This document shows positions 1 through 12,242 of a DNA stretch of 64,000 nucleotides, one piece after another. How positions within the stretch are numbered: position 1 is the stretch's first letter; every line of letters begins with the position of its first letter. The notes under the pieces were generated by a model. The model searched no databases. It was not told where the DNA came from and saw only the letters and a program-made list of their open reading frames with translations. Source of the DNA: Craterostigma plantagineum (taxonomy: Eukaryota > Streptophyta > Magnoliopsida > Lamiales > Linderniaceae); the NCBI GenBank assembly GCA_027422505.1, contig JAPQWV010000685.1, positions 224,826-288,825 on the forward strand. The letters run 5' to 3'. A program made the translations under genes and the position numbers.

Positions 1-120
1 GGCCCGCGGGCTAGCCCACCCCCCGCGCGGGTGGCGGGCCAAAAATATTGAAGCCCAACCCGTCCTTTTGGCGGGGCAGGCGGGGCGGGGCGGCCCGCGG
101 GCCACGGGTCATATTGACAG
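1..120. repeat. GC-rich dispersed-repeat fragment at window edge
   Basis: About 120 bases of runs such as GGCCCGCGGGC and GGCGGGGC, much richer in GC than the following AT-rich DNA, and cut by the window edge. The composition resembles the ends of degenerate plant transposons. No termini or target duplication can be seen, so the class is unknown. Bases 121-537, up to the first gene, show no separate feature. Confidence 0.4.
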
Positions 121-537
121 GACTACCGTAAATCTTATTATTTATTTATTTATTTATTTATGAAATTGTGTTTAACTGTAGTGTACAACTGATTCACAAA
201 AAGAGGACTAAATGTTTAATAGACATAATTATAGGGTGCAAAATGTGTGCTTTCATGCGAACAAATCTGGGAAAAAGTAAAGAACTTGTAGAAATTCTTG
301 TCATCTCCAATTTTCGAAGTGGATTTCAGAGATCAATCAAAGGTGCGATCTCCGTCCCCCCATTTTTCTTTGTATATCTCCGATTTTTAGCTTTCGAAGC
401 TCAAACGTTTCCCTCATTGTTATTATCTTCGTCAACCACATCTGCTATTTTCCAAGTGAAAATGCCATTTTATCTCGTCACAATTACACCTTTCAGATGA
501 GGTGGGCGATAATTGAGTTCTGCGAGGCAGTACATTG

Positions 538-2408
538 ATGGGTTATGTTAAGTATAAGGAATCTTTAGCCGATCGAAGAGGGAAGAGGATTGGTAGCTGG
601 ATTTTCAGACAGAGATTGCTGTTTTCTCTGTTTCTGCTCACACTCCTCTTCTTCTTGGTCTATTCTGCTTATTTTGGTGTAAAGATTCATTTTCATGGTG
701 AGTAATGCCTCTTTTTAAATCTAAACTTGGCTCGTAGAATAATTGTCGTCGATTTTCTGCGTTTCTGTCCACTTGTTGATGTTTTTTTTTTTTTTTCCTA
801 TCTGTAATTTTAAAGGGAGTGTTTCATCATTCAAGACATTGAAGGAAGAACACACTGTAAATATTGGATCAGAACAACCAAAGAAGAAGCCTCGCAGGCC
901 ACGTAAGAGCATTACAAACCAACTTCTGTGCTATATCAAATCCTTATTGCATGAACTAAATTTATCACATCCTATTTACTAGGCTTTCTACCTTGTGAGG
1001 TACCATTTGTTGATTCTGTCACACATTTCTTAAATCCCGAGGAAAATGTCAAGTTCGCTCGTTTCTCGCTTGGATACATCCAAACCGAGGCGAATACGTT
1101 GCCTGAAAAAGCTCGGTTCGGAGGACATCAGACCCTTCAAGAAAGAGAAAGATCGTTCCAAGCAACGAATCAAACGATTCACTGTGGTTTTGTAAGAGGA
1201 TCCGATCATTCACAAAGCAGTGGTTTCGATTTGAGTGACAAGGACAAGGAATTCATGAAAAAATGTACGGTAGTTGTAGCTTCGTGCATCTTTGGCAGCT
1301 CTGATTTTTTGAGAAGGCCCGCCAGCAAAATTGTAAGTTATTACACATCTTTATGAGGATTTTAGACATATGTTGAATGACCCTATCGAAATCACAGATC
1401 AGCGAATACTCCAAGAAAAACGTCTGCTTTGTGATGTTCCTCGACGAGCAGAGCCAATCTAAGCTCTCCGGCGAAGGAAACATTCCAGACGAGAACGGAA
1501 ACATAGGACTTTGGAGAATAGTTGTTGTCAAGAACTTACCGTACGATGACCTGCGAAAGACAGGAAAGGTGCCCAAATTTTTATCGCATCGCCTTTTCCC
1601 TTCTTCTAGGTGATCGATCCCTTTCTTCCCATTAATAAAGTCCTCAAATTCATAACATTTTCTTGGATTACAATAAGCTATGTTAATCCTTATTAGGTAC
1701 TCTATATGGCTAGATAGCAAGCTGAGGCTCAACGCTGATCCCATGCTGATTATCGAGTATTTCTTATGGAGACACAAATCAGAGTACGCAATTTCGAATC
1801 ATTACGCTCGTCACTGTGTTTGGGATGAGGTGATTCAGAATAAACGGTTGAATAAATATAACCACACGGCTATCGACGAGCAGTTCCATTATTACCAGTC
1901 TGATGGTCTTACTAAGTACGATTCCTCTGACCCGAGAATCCCTCTGCCCAGCTGTGAGTATAAAGAAATAAATATGCAATTTTGATGGAATTAATATTGT
2001 TCGTACGTAAGTATATAGGAGCGTATTCGTAAAGATTCGTTCTTTTTTATTGGGTTTTTTATTTCTTGGTGGTAGTTGTGCCAGAAGGGTCAGTTATAGT
2101 GAGGGCTCATACGCCGATGTCGAACTTATTTTCGTGCCTATGGTTCAACGAAGTCGATCGATTTACTTCGAGAGATCAGCTGAGCTTTGCGTATACGTAT
2201 TTGAAGCTGGCGAGGACGAACACAGATAAAAGATTCTATTTGAATATGTTCAAGGTGAGTTTTTTCTTTGTTTTAACTGATTTGTATTTTAGATGTTTGG
2301 CTTTATATTTCTGTTACGAAGGAATGATAGTCGTTCTTTATCTTTTGTTTTCAGGACTGTGAACGACGAGCTATCACAAAATTATTTCATCATAGAATAG
2401 ATACGTAG
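538..2408 (+). CDS. DUF616 / MUCI70-TOD1-like probable Golgi glycosyltransferase, 7 exons
   Basis: Seven exons can be joined in frame: 538-697, 816-902, 983-1332, 1398-1609, 1697-1953, 2076-2254 and 2355-2408. All have GT donors and AG acceptors, and together they give 432 residues, normal for this family. The start is MGYVKYKESL, followed by basic residues and one hydrophobic segment at about residues 27-46, which suggests a type II membrane protein of the Golgi. The conserved DUF616 core is visible: PCEVPFVDSV, then GKVPKFLSHRLFP, then YSIWLDSKL across the exon 4/5 junction, and VPEGSVIVRAHTP in exon 6. Known members include MUCI70, needed for pectin and seed mucilage, and TOD1, reported as a ceramidase; which activity applies here cannot be read from sequence. 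This is the only long multi-exon gene in the window with no frame break. Confidence 0.92.
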
Positions 2409-2608
2409 TAGATACCACATTATTCATTGTAATAGACATTTTGCTAGGTGTGAGCTTTTATTTATTGAAAGGAATTTGTGTAGTTATTTGTCAAAAAGAA
2501 CATCAACCGCGAGCTATCTTTCCAACACTAAAGACTAAAATGTGGATAAACAATGAAAATTGAAAACTAGATATAATGCTTGTAAAAAAATTTCAGATAA
2601 TGACTAGA

Positions 2609-2672
2609 AGTGGTGAAAGTCAAATGCAGGTTGCGGCTTAAGTGGTGAAAGTCAAATGCAGGTTGCGTCTTG
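2609..2672. repeat. Two tandem 32-bp copies downstream of the DUF616 gene
   Basis: The unit beginning AGTGGTGAAAGTCAAATGC occurs at 2609-2640 and again at 2641-2672, with one mismatch near the end. It lies 200 bases past the stop codon. No function is suggested. Confidence 0.85.
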
Positions 2673-2780
2673 CACTTGTCTTAATCTAATTTCTCTATTG
2701 ACTTTTGCTCCATAACTTGTCTCCGGGCATAATGGTCTTTAACTTTTCTCCTTATGTAGTGTGTGTATATATATATATAT

Positions 2781-3184
2781 AGAGGAATTTTGGTGCTCAC
2801 CATGGAGGAATTCGATGGCGATCGCCTTATGTGAGCACCTTATTAGGCACTTGTTGATGTAGCACCAATTCGTGCCATTTCAACATCTCACATCGACACC
2901 TAATGTTATGTCGTCTTAATTAACTCCTTTCAGGTGTCATTAATCGACATTTCGGATGCTAATGTGGCATATTGACGTGATATATTTTATTGACACGTCA
3001 AAAGTTATATAAGGCGTCAATATGCCTCATCAGGATCTGAAATGTCGATTAACGGCACCTAAAAGGTGTTAATTAAGACGACATAACCTTAGATGTCGAT
3101 GTGAGATGTTGAAATGACACGAATCGGTGTCACGTCAACAGGTGCCCAGATAAGGTGCTCATACGAGCACCATAAAATTCCTCT
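2781..3184. mobile_element. 404-bp foldback MITE flanked by TA microsatellites
   Basis: The left arm, from AGAGGAATTTTGGTGCTCA at 2781, is matched by the reverse complement of the right arm ending at 3184 over about 170 bases per arm. Both arms carry the same landmarks in mirrored order: GTGAGCACCTTAT, a CAACATCTCACATCGACA block, TATGTCGTCTTAATTAAC and TTAATCGACATTTC. The centre, around 2960-3000, is not paired. A run of TA lies directly outside each end. Small size, no coding capacity and long inverted arms fit a foldback-type MITE. Insertion into TA repeats recalls the Micron elements of rice; family membership is inference. Confidence 0.8.
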
Positions 3185-3204
3185 TTATATATATATATAT
3201 ATAT

Positions 3205-3330
3205 ATAATTTTTATTGATCTATAACCTACACATGGGATTAGTGAATCCGTCAGGGGTTGATTTGACATGTTGGCGTGACACAAAAAATGCCACGCAACG
3301 GGTGCCCACGGCGTGAGCACCATTCTGTAT
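3205..3330. mobile_element. Half copy of the same TA-flanked foldback family
   Basis: Bases near 3260-3330 repeat the end words of the element at 2781-3184: a GACATGTTGGCGTGACAC stretch, a GGTGCCCA word, then GTGAGCACCAT directly before another TATATA run. Only one arm is present, so it is a truncated copy or the relic of an older insertion at the same microsatellite. Confidence 0.55.
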
Positions 3331-4698
3331 ATATATATAAATATATATATATATATCTTTCTTACAATAAATGGCCTTCACCATTTGGATAACAAAACTA
3401 AACTAGGGTTTCCTCAGATAGAACTTCCTCATGGTAATAACTATGGCAAAGTCCGGCAAAAGAGCGAGGCGTTTGCTAGTTCCAGGATAAGCAATGATCA
3501 GATCTCCGATCATGCATGCAAATTACAAGTCCTCATTCCCGACATTCGTAACTCACGTTCGACCGAGGTAATCAGTGCATTTTAATTTAATCAAGTATTA
3601 TCATTTGAGAACTTCTTGGAGAGATTTATTTTGGTCTCGATGGTACTTATATATAATAAAAAGAGAAATGGTATACATTAAAAACTGATGCATATGCACA
3701 AGTAAAGTAAACCGCAATAAAATATTATGCTAAAAATTAAAATTGATAAGATTACTTCTTGCAAATGTAAATTTGAGCTTTTCCCTTGTTCCAACCATGT
3801 TAAGCTATTCGACCCGATTTCCAATAGAAGTAGCACATTTTAGCTTATCCACCTTGGTTGATGACAACTCTACCAAATCTACATCGACCTCTACACCACT
3901 GTAACTAACGAGGAAACTGTTACTTTTTGCTTGGGATACTACGTACGTCCACTTCTGACTAGAAGACAATTTCAAGAATCTGGTCATTATGACAATATCA
4001 TAGTGTTGTCATACTTGGACAAAAAGGCAGACTAATCGAAGCTTTCTCACAACCTATTTGTCAGGTAAATTTTCTCCCAAACTTTTATTTGATTCGCCTC
4101 TCAATCACCTTGGAGAAAAATTCGTAGAAACTCTTTTCCTTCATTTCCAAATTCTACAACTCCCTTATCAAGGTCAAGAGTTTTAACGTTCCAACTGGTG
4201 CCTTGGAACTCCTTTGCTAAATCCCCCATTGCCTTCTTCGATGTTTGGGCTGTAATTGCGAGAAGGTCTTATTGGAGATGGCCCCGTCAAACAAATAGGG
4301 AGTTCTTGCATCCTTTTTTGGTTCTCGGGATATTCCTCAATTGTCGCTTTCACTACATTTCCATTGTCATCTTCCTCCTATTTTCTCCTTCACATAACAT
4401 TCTTCCACTATCTTCACATACATCTTGTCATATTAAAGGAGTCTTCATCTTGATGCTCCAATAATCGTAGCTCTGTCAAGAATTGAGGATTTGTGGTTTT
4501 TAGGAACCAACGATCTTCACATCTACATGAATAAATATGATGATCCAATTGTCAATTATTATTATTATTACCTGATAAACTATACTACCGCGCGTAATAT
4601 TACCATAACTCTTGACACCACAGAACATGCATCAATTTCCGAAATCGAAAGAAAAATGTCTTTTATTGATACTAAGATACTAATATATTACACCATCA
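3331..4698. other. Intergenic, no supported gene
   Basis: AT-rich DNA between the DUF616 gene and the 3' end of the KING1-like gene. Short open frames exist on both strands (for example 3313-3585 plus, 3805-3987 minus), but none resembles a family I recognise. A poly(ATT) tract lies near 4557-4570. The last few hundred bases probably include the KING1-like 3' untranslated region. Confidence 0.5.
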
Positions 4699-7129
4699 CT
4701 ACTGACTGAGAATCTCTTGCGCAGCGAATCCAAAGTAATCGTCGAAGAAATTAGGCGGCTCGGTGATAAAGCAAGAGATGACATCTCTCAACGTAACGAC
4801 TCCCACGACCTCATCTCCGCCTTCGACCACATAGATTCTGTGAACAGACTTCGAAGCCAACGTGTCTATTACATTCCCGAGGGTCGCGTCCGCCTTGCAA
4901 GTGATCGGCGTAATGACCTTCTTCCTCGTTTCCTCGTCGTTCGCCGAAGCTACAGTTGCTATGAAGTCCCGCACATTCAGCTCCCTTAAATCAAATAGAC
5001 AGACAAGCGTTAATTAGTTCTTACGGATATAACACAACGACGACGACGTGCTGTTTGCTTTTTCAGTATTTTACCTGAAGTTCGCAAATAGGTCGGGTTT
5101 GAGCAGCAAGAACCGAATATCCCTAATGCTTACGCTTCCCACGATTTTCCTTGTCTGCCCTTCGGTGACTGGGAGCCCGCCTATTTTATGGTCTTTCATC
5201 TTCTTAAATGCTTCGAGGATCAATTCGTTGTCTCGGACGCTCACCACCTTGATCATATTTACAATGAGTATAGTAGAATATAAAAAGAAAGATTCAAGCA
5301 TACTAATTCAGGATAGGATGGCATTATACTGTTAATAAACTTTCAACATCTAGCAATTTGGGATAAAAAAAAATATAGGATTTGACGCATAATACTCCAA
5401 GTTGCTTAGTTAGAAAAGTTATGATCTGTATACTGTCACCTCCTAATAGAAATCGATTGATCATTCCTAAAATCAACTAGTAATAGAAATCGATTGAAGA
5501 GCTTGAAATATCCGATTGGGACAAAGCCCGATTTTTTAAATCTCAACACCCCCTAAATTCCATTTCCTATGATGCCCCCAATTACAGGACTACAAAAAAA
5601 TAATTAACTCATTAATGAATTAACCGGCCCCTAATTGATATGACTTGAATATTAAAAAAAAAGAAAGATTCGAGTCAAATCAATTTAATTTATTATTATT
5701 ATTACCTGGTCTCGAGGCATGAAAGGGAGGCCGAGCTCGGAGATGGGATGAGAAGAGATGCAGTCAAACCAGTCTCTTCCTCTGCATCCTTGTAGGCCTT
5801 GCACGACCGCCGATTGGGTGATGAAGTTTTTGATCGACGGCTTCCCCGTCTCTATCACGGGGACGTTCCTTAGCCTGTACTTTGAAAGGAGGAGGAGCAC
5901 GCTCAGCATTGGACTTTCCGTCGAGACGGGCACGAAAGGGGCGTATCGGTACGACTTCAAGATCGACCTCACCTTCGAAAAACATTAGAAAGATTCATAT
6001 CAACTTGTATTGCATTGCAAGGAAGATTATGTTCAGATTCGGTTGTGTACTTGCCCACCCACTCAATCGGCTATGGACTATACCACCCAATTTAGTAAAA
6101 GACCACTGAAAAGACAAAACGATACATATCAACTTATATTGCATTGCAAGGGAGAACACGCTCAAATTCGATTGTGTACTTGTCCCAGTGACGAAGTTAC
6201 GACTCGATTAGAAAAAAAGACCACCGAAAACATTATACGATACATATCACCTTATATTGCACTGCAAGGAAGAATGCATTCAAATTCGCTCGCATAGTTC
6301 TCCCCAGTTTCAACCAATACGACTCAACTTACTTTTTTAAAGAACTGTAGTATCCCAACTCGATCAGCTACGAACTACAAGACTCAAAACACCCAAAAAA
6401 AGATAAATAAATACGTACCGTGGTGGACTTAAAGGGCTCCTGGTGGAGTATGACCTTGTAGAAATCCTCCCCGAGCCTATCCGCCGCCGTGGGAGCGTCC
6501 CTCCCAACACCTCGCTCCGCCACCAATCCTCCGGCGACAGCCGCCCCCACGGCGGCGGCGGTGAGCCCAGCCACGGCCAGGGGACCGGTGGCCCCCACCG
6601 CCAGGGCTCCGACGGCTCCGGCGGCTCCCGCCCCGACTCCGGCGGCGGCGGCGTTGGTGGCGGACAAGGCTGTGGCGGCGATCTCCGCGTTTTGGAGAAC
6701 CCATAGAACTATGGCGGAGTAATCAACGATCCCTAAATATCGCTTGCGCCAGTCGAGGCTGTTTTTACACTCGGGATCGACGACGGGGCCGAGAGGATGT
6801 TGGATTCGGACAAGATCTTCACGGCGTCGCCGATCGACGTGTCTGCTAGGATCTCTATGACTGATCAGAGAAAGAAAAATAGAACCCAACAACTTAATCG
6901 TTGATTAATGCTTGTTTATGCGATATTTTGATGGATTATTGTTGTTATTTTCACCTTTGCCTCCTGGGACTTGAGGAAAGGAAGAAACTGGGATCCTTGC
7001 GAATGCCGAGGTGAGGGATTCTTGCAATGAATTGGGCAGCTTTTTTCTTGTTTGGACCATTGAGAAGTAAGCGTCGTATGTCTCCTTGCTGAGATTAAGA
7101 TTGCTTGGTCGAGATTCTTCTTGTGCCAT
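4699..7129 (-). CDS. KING1-like: SnRK1 regulatory subunit gamma-1-like (KING1-like) CBS protein, 5 exons, one frame break
   Basis: Exons on the minus strand are 7129-6955, 6860-6419, 5972-5706, 5247-5075 and 4984-4699, giving about 447 residues. The product is a four-CBS-domain protein like Arabidopsis KING1, which binds SNF1-related kinase. Landmarks in order are SRKETYDAYFSMVQTRKK-like N-terminus (here SKETYDAYF), the VIEILADTS CBS start, a plant-specific Ala/Gly-rich stretch in exon 2, YRLRNVPVIETGKP, KIGGLPVTEGQTRKIVGS and SVHRIYVVEGGDEVVGV. I chose the MAQEES start at 7129 because relatives start there, although an in-frame ATG exists at 7153. Exon 2 lacks one base near 6786 (the CGACGGGGCC run on the plus strand), which breaks the frame between SAP and VVDPEC. 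All other exons fit perfectly, so an assembly error is as likely as a mutation. The exact role of KING1 in the SnRK1 complex is debated. Confidence 0.9.
5480..5575 (-). repeat. TRIM-LTR-like fragment in KING1-like intron 3
   Basis: The words GAAGAGCTTGAA, GGGACAAAGCCC and TTTAAATCTCAACACCCCCT match, in the same order and spacing, the LTR ends of the TRIM at 40886-41256. No second LTR or target duplication was found here, so this is a solo or truncated LTR inside an intron. Confidence 0.6.
5990..6300. repeat. Three tandem ~120-bp units in KING1-like intron 2
   Basis: The block CATATCAACTTGTATTGCA...CAAGG recurs starting near 5996, 6124 and 6243. Each copy is followed by a CA-AATTCG-type word and, in the first two, GTTGTGTACTTG or GATTGTGTACTTG. 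Copies are diverged by roughly 10-20 percent. It lies wholly inside the intron 5973-6418. Confidence 0.75.
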
Positions 7130-8208
7130 CTGATTGATCATAAACTCACTCAACGCAGACCTTATAATCGATGAGAATAAAAAATCCTTTCAAGAACCGT
7201 GAGAAAGAAACAGAATTACCTTAAGGTGATGATCAATGTGTGTAATCGGTCCTAGTTATACCTTCGCGAGATGTATATTGCCTTGTGTTGTAGATTGAGA
7301 TTGTCCTGTTCAGTGGATCAGGAGAGAAAGTGGATCATGGCCGATTTAGCTTTTATTGAGAGATGAGAATAGACACGTGTTATGACACGTAGCGTATTTG
7401 TGCTCTGCTCTGTACCTTATTTTAGACCATGTTCCAAGAAATGTAATTTGTCCCTTATTTATGCTTGTGATAAATATTTATACTTCATAGCCTATCAGAA
7501 TTAGAATTTTCAGTTTTTCTATGTCGAGCTGTCCGTTTTGAAATATATTTTACCCAAGTATATATTTGTAACAAGACATTTTTACGTTAGTTCTGTTATG
7601 CTCTCTCTACGCTGGTAAAGTAAACCAAGTGTGGAACTTAGAAATGTGTAAGTTATTTTTTTTTTCAAATGGTAATTCAATACTAATAATTTACAGCGGC
7701 TAAAGAGTCAATGCATTAACAATCAGATGAACAAAAAAGCTCTCAAATAGAGAGAATCAACAGTACACAAATCGAACAAAAGTAAAAAGACAAACAAACC
7801 AAAAAAAAATTTAAGTTCAAACTAAATAACCTACTACAAATGAACCTAATATCAAATTTTGAGATATCTTTTTCTGATACAAAGTATGGTTAAACTTTGT
7901 TGCGTATATGCTATCGAAAGTTAGTCGCCTTTTTCCGAGTGAACACTCATATAGTACGAGTCCTAAAAAATCAATTGAAATCAAACATCACATAACGCAA
8001 CGGACAATCGATATGTTAAAAACATTACACCAAGTCCTTATTTTTTACTCCATATTAACACAAACACTTCAACAACGCAGAAACATAAAAGCAATTACAC
8101 GGAAAACGACCAACAGCAAATAAAATTCAATGCCCCCTCTCCCATCATTATCAACCTCGCGCCAAAACGACACCCATAACCAAAACCGACCCGACCTGAC
8201 CTGACCCA
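7130..8208. other. Upstream region of KING1-like gene and 3' flank of pectate lyase
   Basis: About 1.1 kb between two minus-strand genes. It must contain the KING1-like promoter and leader; GT at 7200-7130 could allow an upstream leader exon, but I cannot define one. AT-rich, with poly-A and poly-T runs near 7655 and 7801. The frame at 7908-8123 has no recognisable similarity. Confidence 0.5.
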
Positions 8209-11086
8209 TCAGCAGTAAGTCCGCACGCTGCATCTTATAGCACCCGCGTTCCGAGTGAGCCGCCCGACTTCCGAGCCGGGCCTAAAATTGATGGGATCGT
8301 TGCCCAACAACGGGTTCCTCACGTGGTTGAACGGCGGGCCCGACTCGACGAAGAACGCCCCGTTCTGAAATCGGTCTCCCTCGGAGCGCCACTGCCACTT
8401 CATCCACTCGCTCGGGGCGGCGTAGTCGCGCTTGGTCACCTCCTTCGTGTACCGATAGTTCGAGGCTCGGAATCGGTTTCCCTGGCTTATGATGGTCGGG
8501 ATGTGCGCTCCCGCCGATGGCGTAGAGCTCCCAGTGCGAGTAGTCGTTGTTCACAACGTGGAAGAATCCCCAACGACACCTCGGCATCCTCTGTATCAAA
8601 CCGTGGCCAAAGAGGTTGAACGCGATCGTCACCTGCATGATCTTGTCCTTCGAGGTGGCGTCGTTTGCGCCGAGTAGCATGACCTAATGTGGCCGTGGGA
8701 AATCGAAGGTTTAGCTGCTTTTTTCGTCCCGTTCGAATGGGGGGTTGGGATATATAAGAAATATAAATTTCGAAATTGAAGCAAGTTAAAAATGTAGTGC
8801 GTAAGAAATCTAATTTGTGGCTGGAGGCTTGGCACGTGGTATTCACGTGGCAGATAATTTGGAGATAAATCGTATGTGGCGTCGGAGTGGCTTACTTGGT
8901 GTAAAATCATGGGTGGCAGTTTCAAGACACCCAACTTATGATGTTGCAATTTAAAGACATCAGCTTTTAAAATTGAAGCAATTTAAGGTCACATTTGGAT
9001 CAATGATGAATTATGTCCCGATGTTGCTTCAATTAAGAAAATGGTGCTTTCAATTGCAACCCAAAGTTGGGTGGCCGGAAACTCACACCCTCTAAACTAC
9101 ATAACCAAAGAATAATTAACCCCTAACTTCTTCAATTTTGGAAAACTAATATCTTTAAATTGCAACCCCAGCCCTAGGTTGTGACTTGAAAGTCACACCC
9201 TCTAAGATCATTTCCAACGGGTACTATGTCTCTTCTTCAATATGACTCGATATTTAACACTAATATTATGTTGATGAGCAGAGTACTCTAGTTGTAGAGC
9301 ACGCACAATTTTCAACACAAATTAAAGTTTTAGTTTCAATTTATTTATATTTTATTTAATAAGATTTATTTTATTTATATCTAAAATATTCGATATTCTT
9401 ATAATAATAAAATAAAAAATAATATTAATTTTCTTTTACTTATTTATATTTTCCATTTAATTTAATAAAATTATAATTAATAATTAATAGTTTTAAAAAT
9501 ATTAATAATTATAATATAATGAGTTTTTAATCATTATAATATAAAGTTTAATAAGTCAATTATGATAGTAACAAATAGGAATTTGGATTCGTGTAAAAAA
9601 TAAAGTTAATGAGTTGGAGTAAACATTAATGTTGAAAATAAAATTTATTGTTGGAGTAAAAGCACTATATGAATTTTTTTATTATTAACTATATTATTAT
9701 GTTACGAGTTGGAGATGTTCTAAATTACAGAACACAAAATAGTTAATCAGCAAATTGAAATGTTTAAAAAATAATAATTTTCTTTCAAGGCAATTGCCAA
9801 AATTTTGTGCGGAAAACGAACAAAAGTCCGTTATTGTACCACAAATAATTTTTTCCATCGGGAAGTGTAAGATGAAGGGCAAAATGTAATATTTAAACTC
9901 ACATCGTTGTGGTTGTTGAACTTGCAGTTGGAGATGGTAATAGCAGTGGAACCCTCGACGACGTCGATGAGCCCATCCGTACCCTTAGCCAGAGAGACAT
10001 GGTCGATCCAAACATGACTTGACCCGAAAATGTTGATCCCGTCCCCGTCGCTCCTCGTGCGAAACCCTAGGTGGTCCACGCTGTCCCTTATAAGGCCACC
10101 GCCCGTGGGCACAACGTTGTGTATCCATATGTTGTGAATGATGACGTTCCTCACGAACTGTAACGTCAGTCCCGCCCCATATGCGATGTGCACTTGAACT
10201 CCTCGACCGTCGATGGTCTTATGGCTCGTCATGATGAGCTCTTGCTTCAAGCTAATGACCATGCTATGAGAAAATATGATCCACAATGGCCTCTTTCGGG
10301 TCACTGCGTGCCTTAGCGTTCCTGGCTTAGGGTTCACCACGTCTCTGTCTGACGGGTCCGTTATGATGTAGAAACGCCCCTTCACCCCGCCCGTCGTTCC
10401 GTGACCGAACCCGCGGGCGCACTCGGCTAGCTTCTTGCGATTCTTGGCCCACTTTGGGTCGCACCGCCAGCACCGATCGATTGGGTTCATGTTGGCGCAT
10501 CTGTTTTCTATTAGGTTTCTCCTTGTGCCATTGTGCTCTTTCGTCAAGATCCTGTAATTTTAATAGTAGGAAGATCAATGTTATCCTATCCATGTTGGCT
10601 AGCACACTAACCGAACATTTTAGACTTCGACAGGTCGTAGAAAATTTATATTGAAAATCAATTGTTGGTACACCTACCTACCTAACTTTTTAGATTTTCG
10701 GCACGTCATTGAAAATGTAAATTTTCGACGACGCGCCGAAAATCCAATGAAGTTGGGTTAAGCTAATAATAATAGGCTCATGTGATGTAACTAATTCATT
10801 TCTTATGGACGGCTAACTAATTAAACATGAACATAACACATAGCTTAAATTGATAAATCAATCAAAGGTGTTCATACTCGCCAACTTCTCCGATAAAATT
10901 ATCGGTTATTGCTTCAGGATTAGGGGTATATGCTTTCAAGGATTCGTTGTACGATTCTCGAGCTCGCTTCTGCAGATACTCGTCGAAGTGTCCGATGTTG
11001 GCGCTTGTTCGTCGTGCGCTTATGGAGAATGATGCGATTACGTAGAATAAGATCAACGACGATGTTCTGTAATAACCAAACGCCAT
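8209..11086 (-). CDS. Pectate lyase (PL1 family), secreted, 3 exons, one frame break
   Basis: Exons are 11086-10878, 10551-9903 and 8683-8209 on the minus strand, giving about 443 residues. The protein cleaves de-esterified pectin in the cell wall by beta-elimination and needs calcium. A signal peptide covers about residues 1-28 (hydrophobic [14 protein letters not shown]). Then follow a pectate-lyase N domain, [20 protein letters not shown]-like [36 protein letters not shown] with the calcium-binding Asp residues, [10 protein letters not shown], and [17 protein letters not shown] with the catalytic Arg region. Exon 3 has one extra C near 8490, breaking the frame inside the conserved [13 protein letters not shown] segment; the rest continues normally to the Cys-rich C-terminus RCSVRTYC. 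Intron 2 (8684-9902) is long and contains a foldback repeat. Loss of function or an assembly error are both possible. Confidence 0.92.
8908..9212. repeat. Foldback repeat inside pectate lyase intron 2
   Basis: The left block (GTTTCAAGACACCCAAC, then GTTGCAATTTAAAGACAT, then AAAATTGAAG) is mirrored on the right as CTTCAATTTTGG, ATCTTTAAATTGCAACCC and TTGACTTGAAAG-type words. CACACCCTCTAA also occurs twice, near 9085 and 9206. It looks like a decayed MITE; clean termini are not visible. Confidence 0.55.
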
Positions 11087-12242
11087 TGCGAAACCACTGG
11101 AATTTTCTCGTACCAGCGGTTTCGCTTCTTTTTCTTTTCTAGTGCTTTTTATTTTTTCGTTTCCTTTTGTGCATAAATGAAGGAATGGACGTGGGATATG
11201 GCAGCTATCTAAATGATGGAAGCTTTTGAGTTGTATTCGGACGAGTGATTGTAGTAAGACCGAGAAATGTTATTTCTCAACAATGATAAGGCGGAAAAAG
11301 TGAAGAACCGTGCATGTCTTTTGACTATATATATCTGAACGATCACAGTTTCTAAAATACTAAACTGATTGGTAAAGAATCGAACATCATACCTCGTATT
11401 GTTAATATGTCTTTAATCAGCATTTAATCGAATTTATACATAAAAACATATTTAGATTCTAGATATACATATGCAAAGTTAAACTTGTGACAATTAAACT
11501 CGAGTCTAAAATATTTATTTCCTATTTCTTTTAATGCGATTTTTACATAAAGCTCGAGCTCGAGCGCAAATGAATGGGCTCTAGCAGTTTGATCTCGGGT
11601 CGCTTACAGCCCTAATTCAATTGAACCTGGTTCCCGGTTATAAATGGTTGATTTTGATTTTTGAGATCCAAGGAATTAAAGAAAACAATTACAGGAAAAA
11701 TTGTCTGGTTCAACAATGCCACAAGACCGGTATATTGAACTTACAAAAAAATTATAGAAAAAATGTCAATTCAACAATGCAGGAGACCGACTGAATGAGC
11801 TAGCGATGTCGTTGATCGAAAAAAATGATCGAACATCTAACGTATGAATATTTAATCAATATTTTTGCCTCTAAATTAAGACGTCTAGACTAAGCAATGG
11901 TTACATGATTAGTTTTAAATATCTATTTAACATTCGATTAGAAAAAATTATATTTTTTTAAGTTACATTTACGTTTTAAATTTACGCTATATTACATATC
12001 ATATTTTGAAAACAAACTAACTTAAGAATGATCGAAGCCCGAATATTGAGTTTTGCTTCAGGTTCCGACTTCTTCAGCTACGGTCTGCTAGTGATCATTA
12101 TGACCAGCGAGAAAGGCTTTACAGCGAGTGGATATTAAAATCATCTTCGTCGAAAAATACAATGAAACACAATCCCGACGCCCACTACCATCTCCCTTCC
12201 CAACTCAACCACGAAAAGAAAAACCAAGAAAGTGCAATATTC
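11087..12242. other. Intergenic between pectate lyase start and kinase stop
   Basis: Contains the pectate lyase upstream region and the kinase 3' flank. A short GAGCTCGAGC-type repeat word occurs near 11551-11567, like the one in the dehydrogenase intron at 59.3-59.6 kb. No gene is supported. Confidence 0.5.

Noticed and set aside
3313..3987. Small genes at 3313-3585 (plus) and 3805-3987 (minus)
   Set aside because: No recognisable domain, no splice partners, and the first starts inside a TA repeat.
6443..6892. Ala/Gly/Pro-rich open frames on the plus strand and a second minus frame over the same bases
   Set aside because: They are antisense and out-of-frame shadows of the Ala/Gly-rich segment of KING1-like exon 2.
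8282..8846. Alternative frames of the pectate lyase exon 3 region taken as separate genes
   Set aside because: They result from the one-base insertion near 8490 and from intron sequence; the conserved protein crosses between frames.
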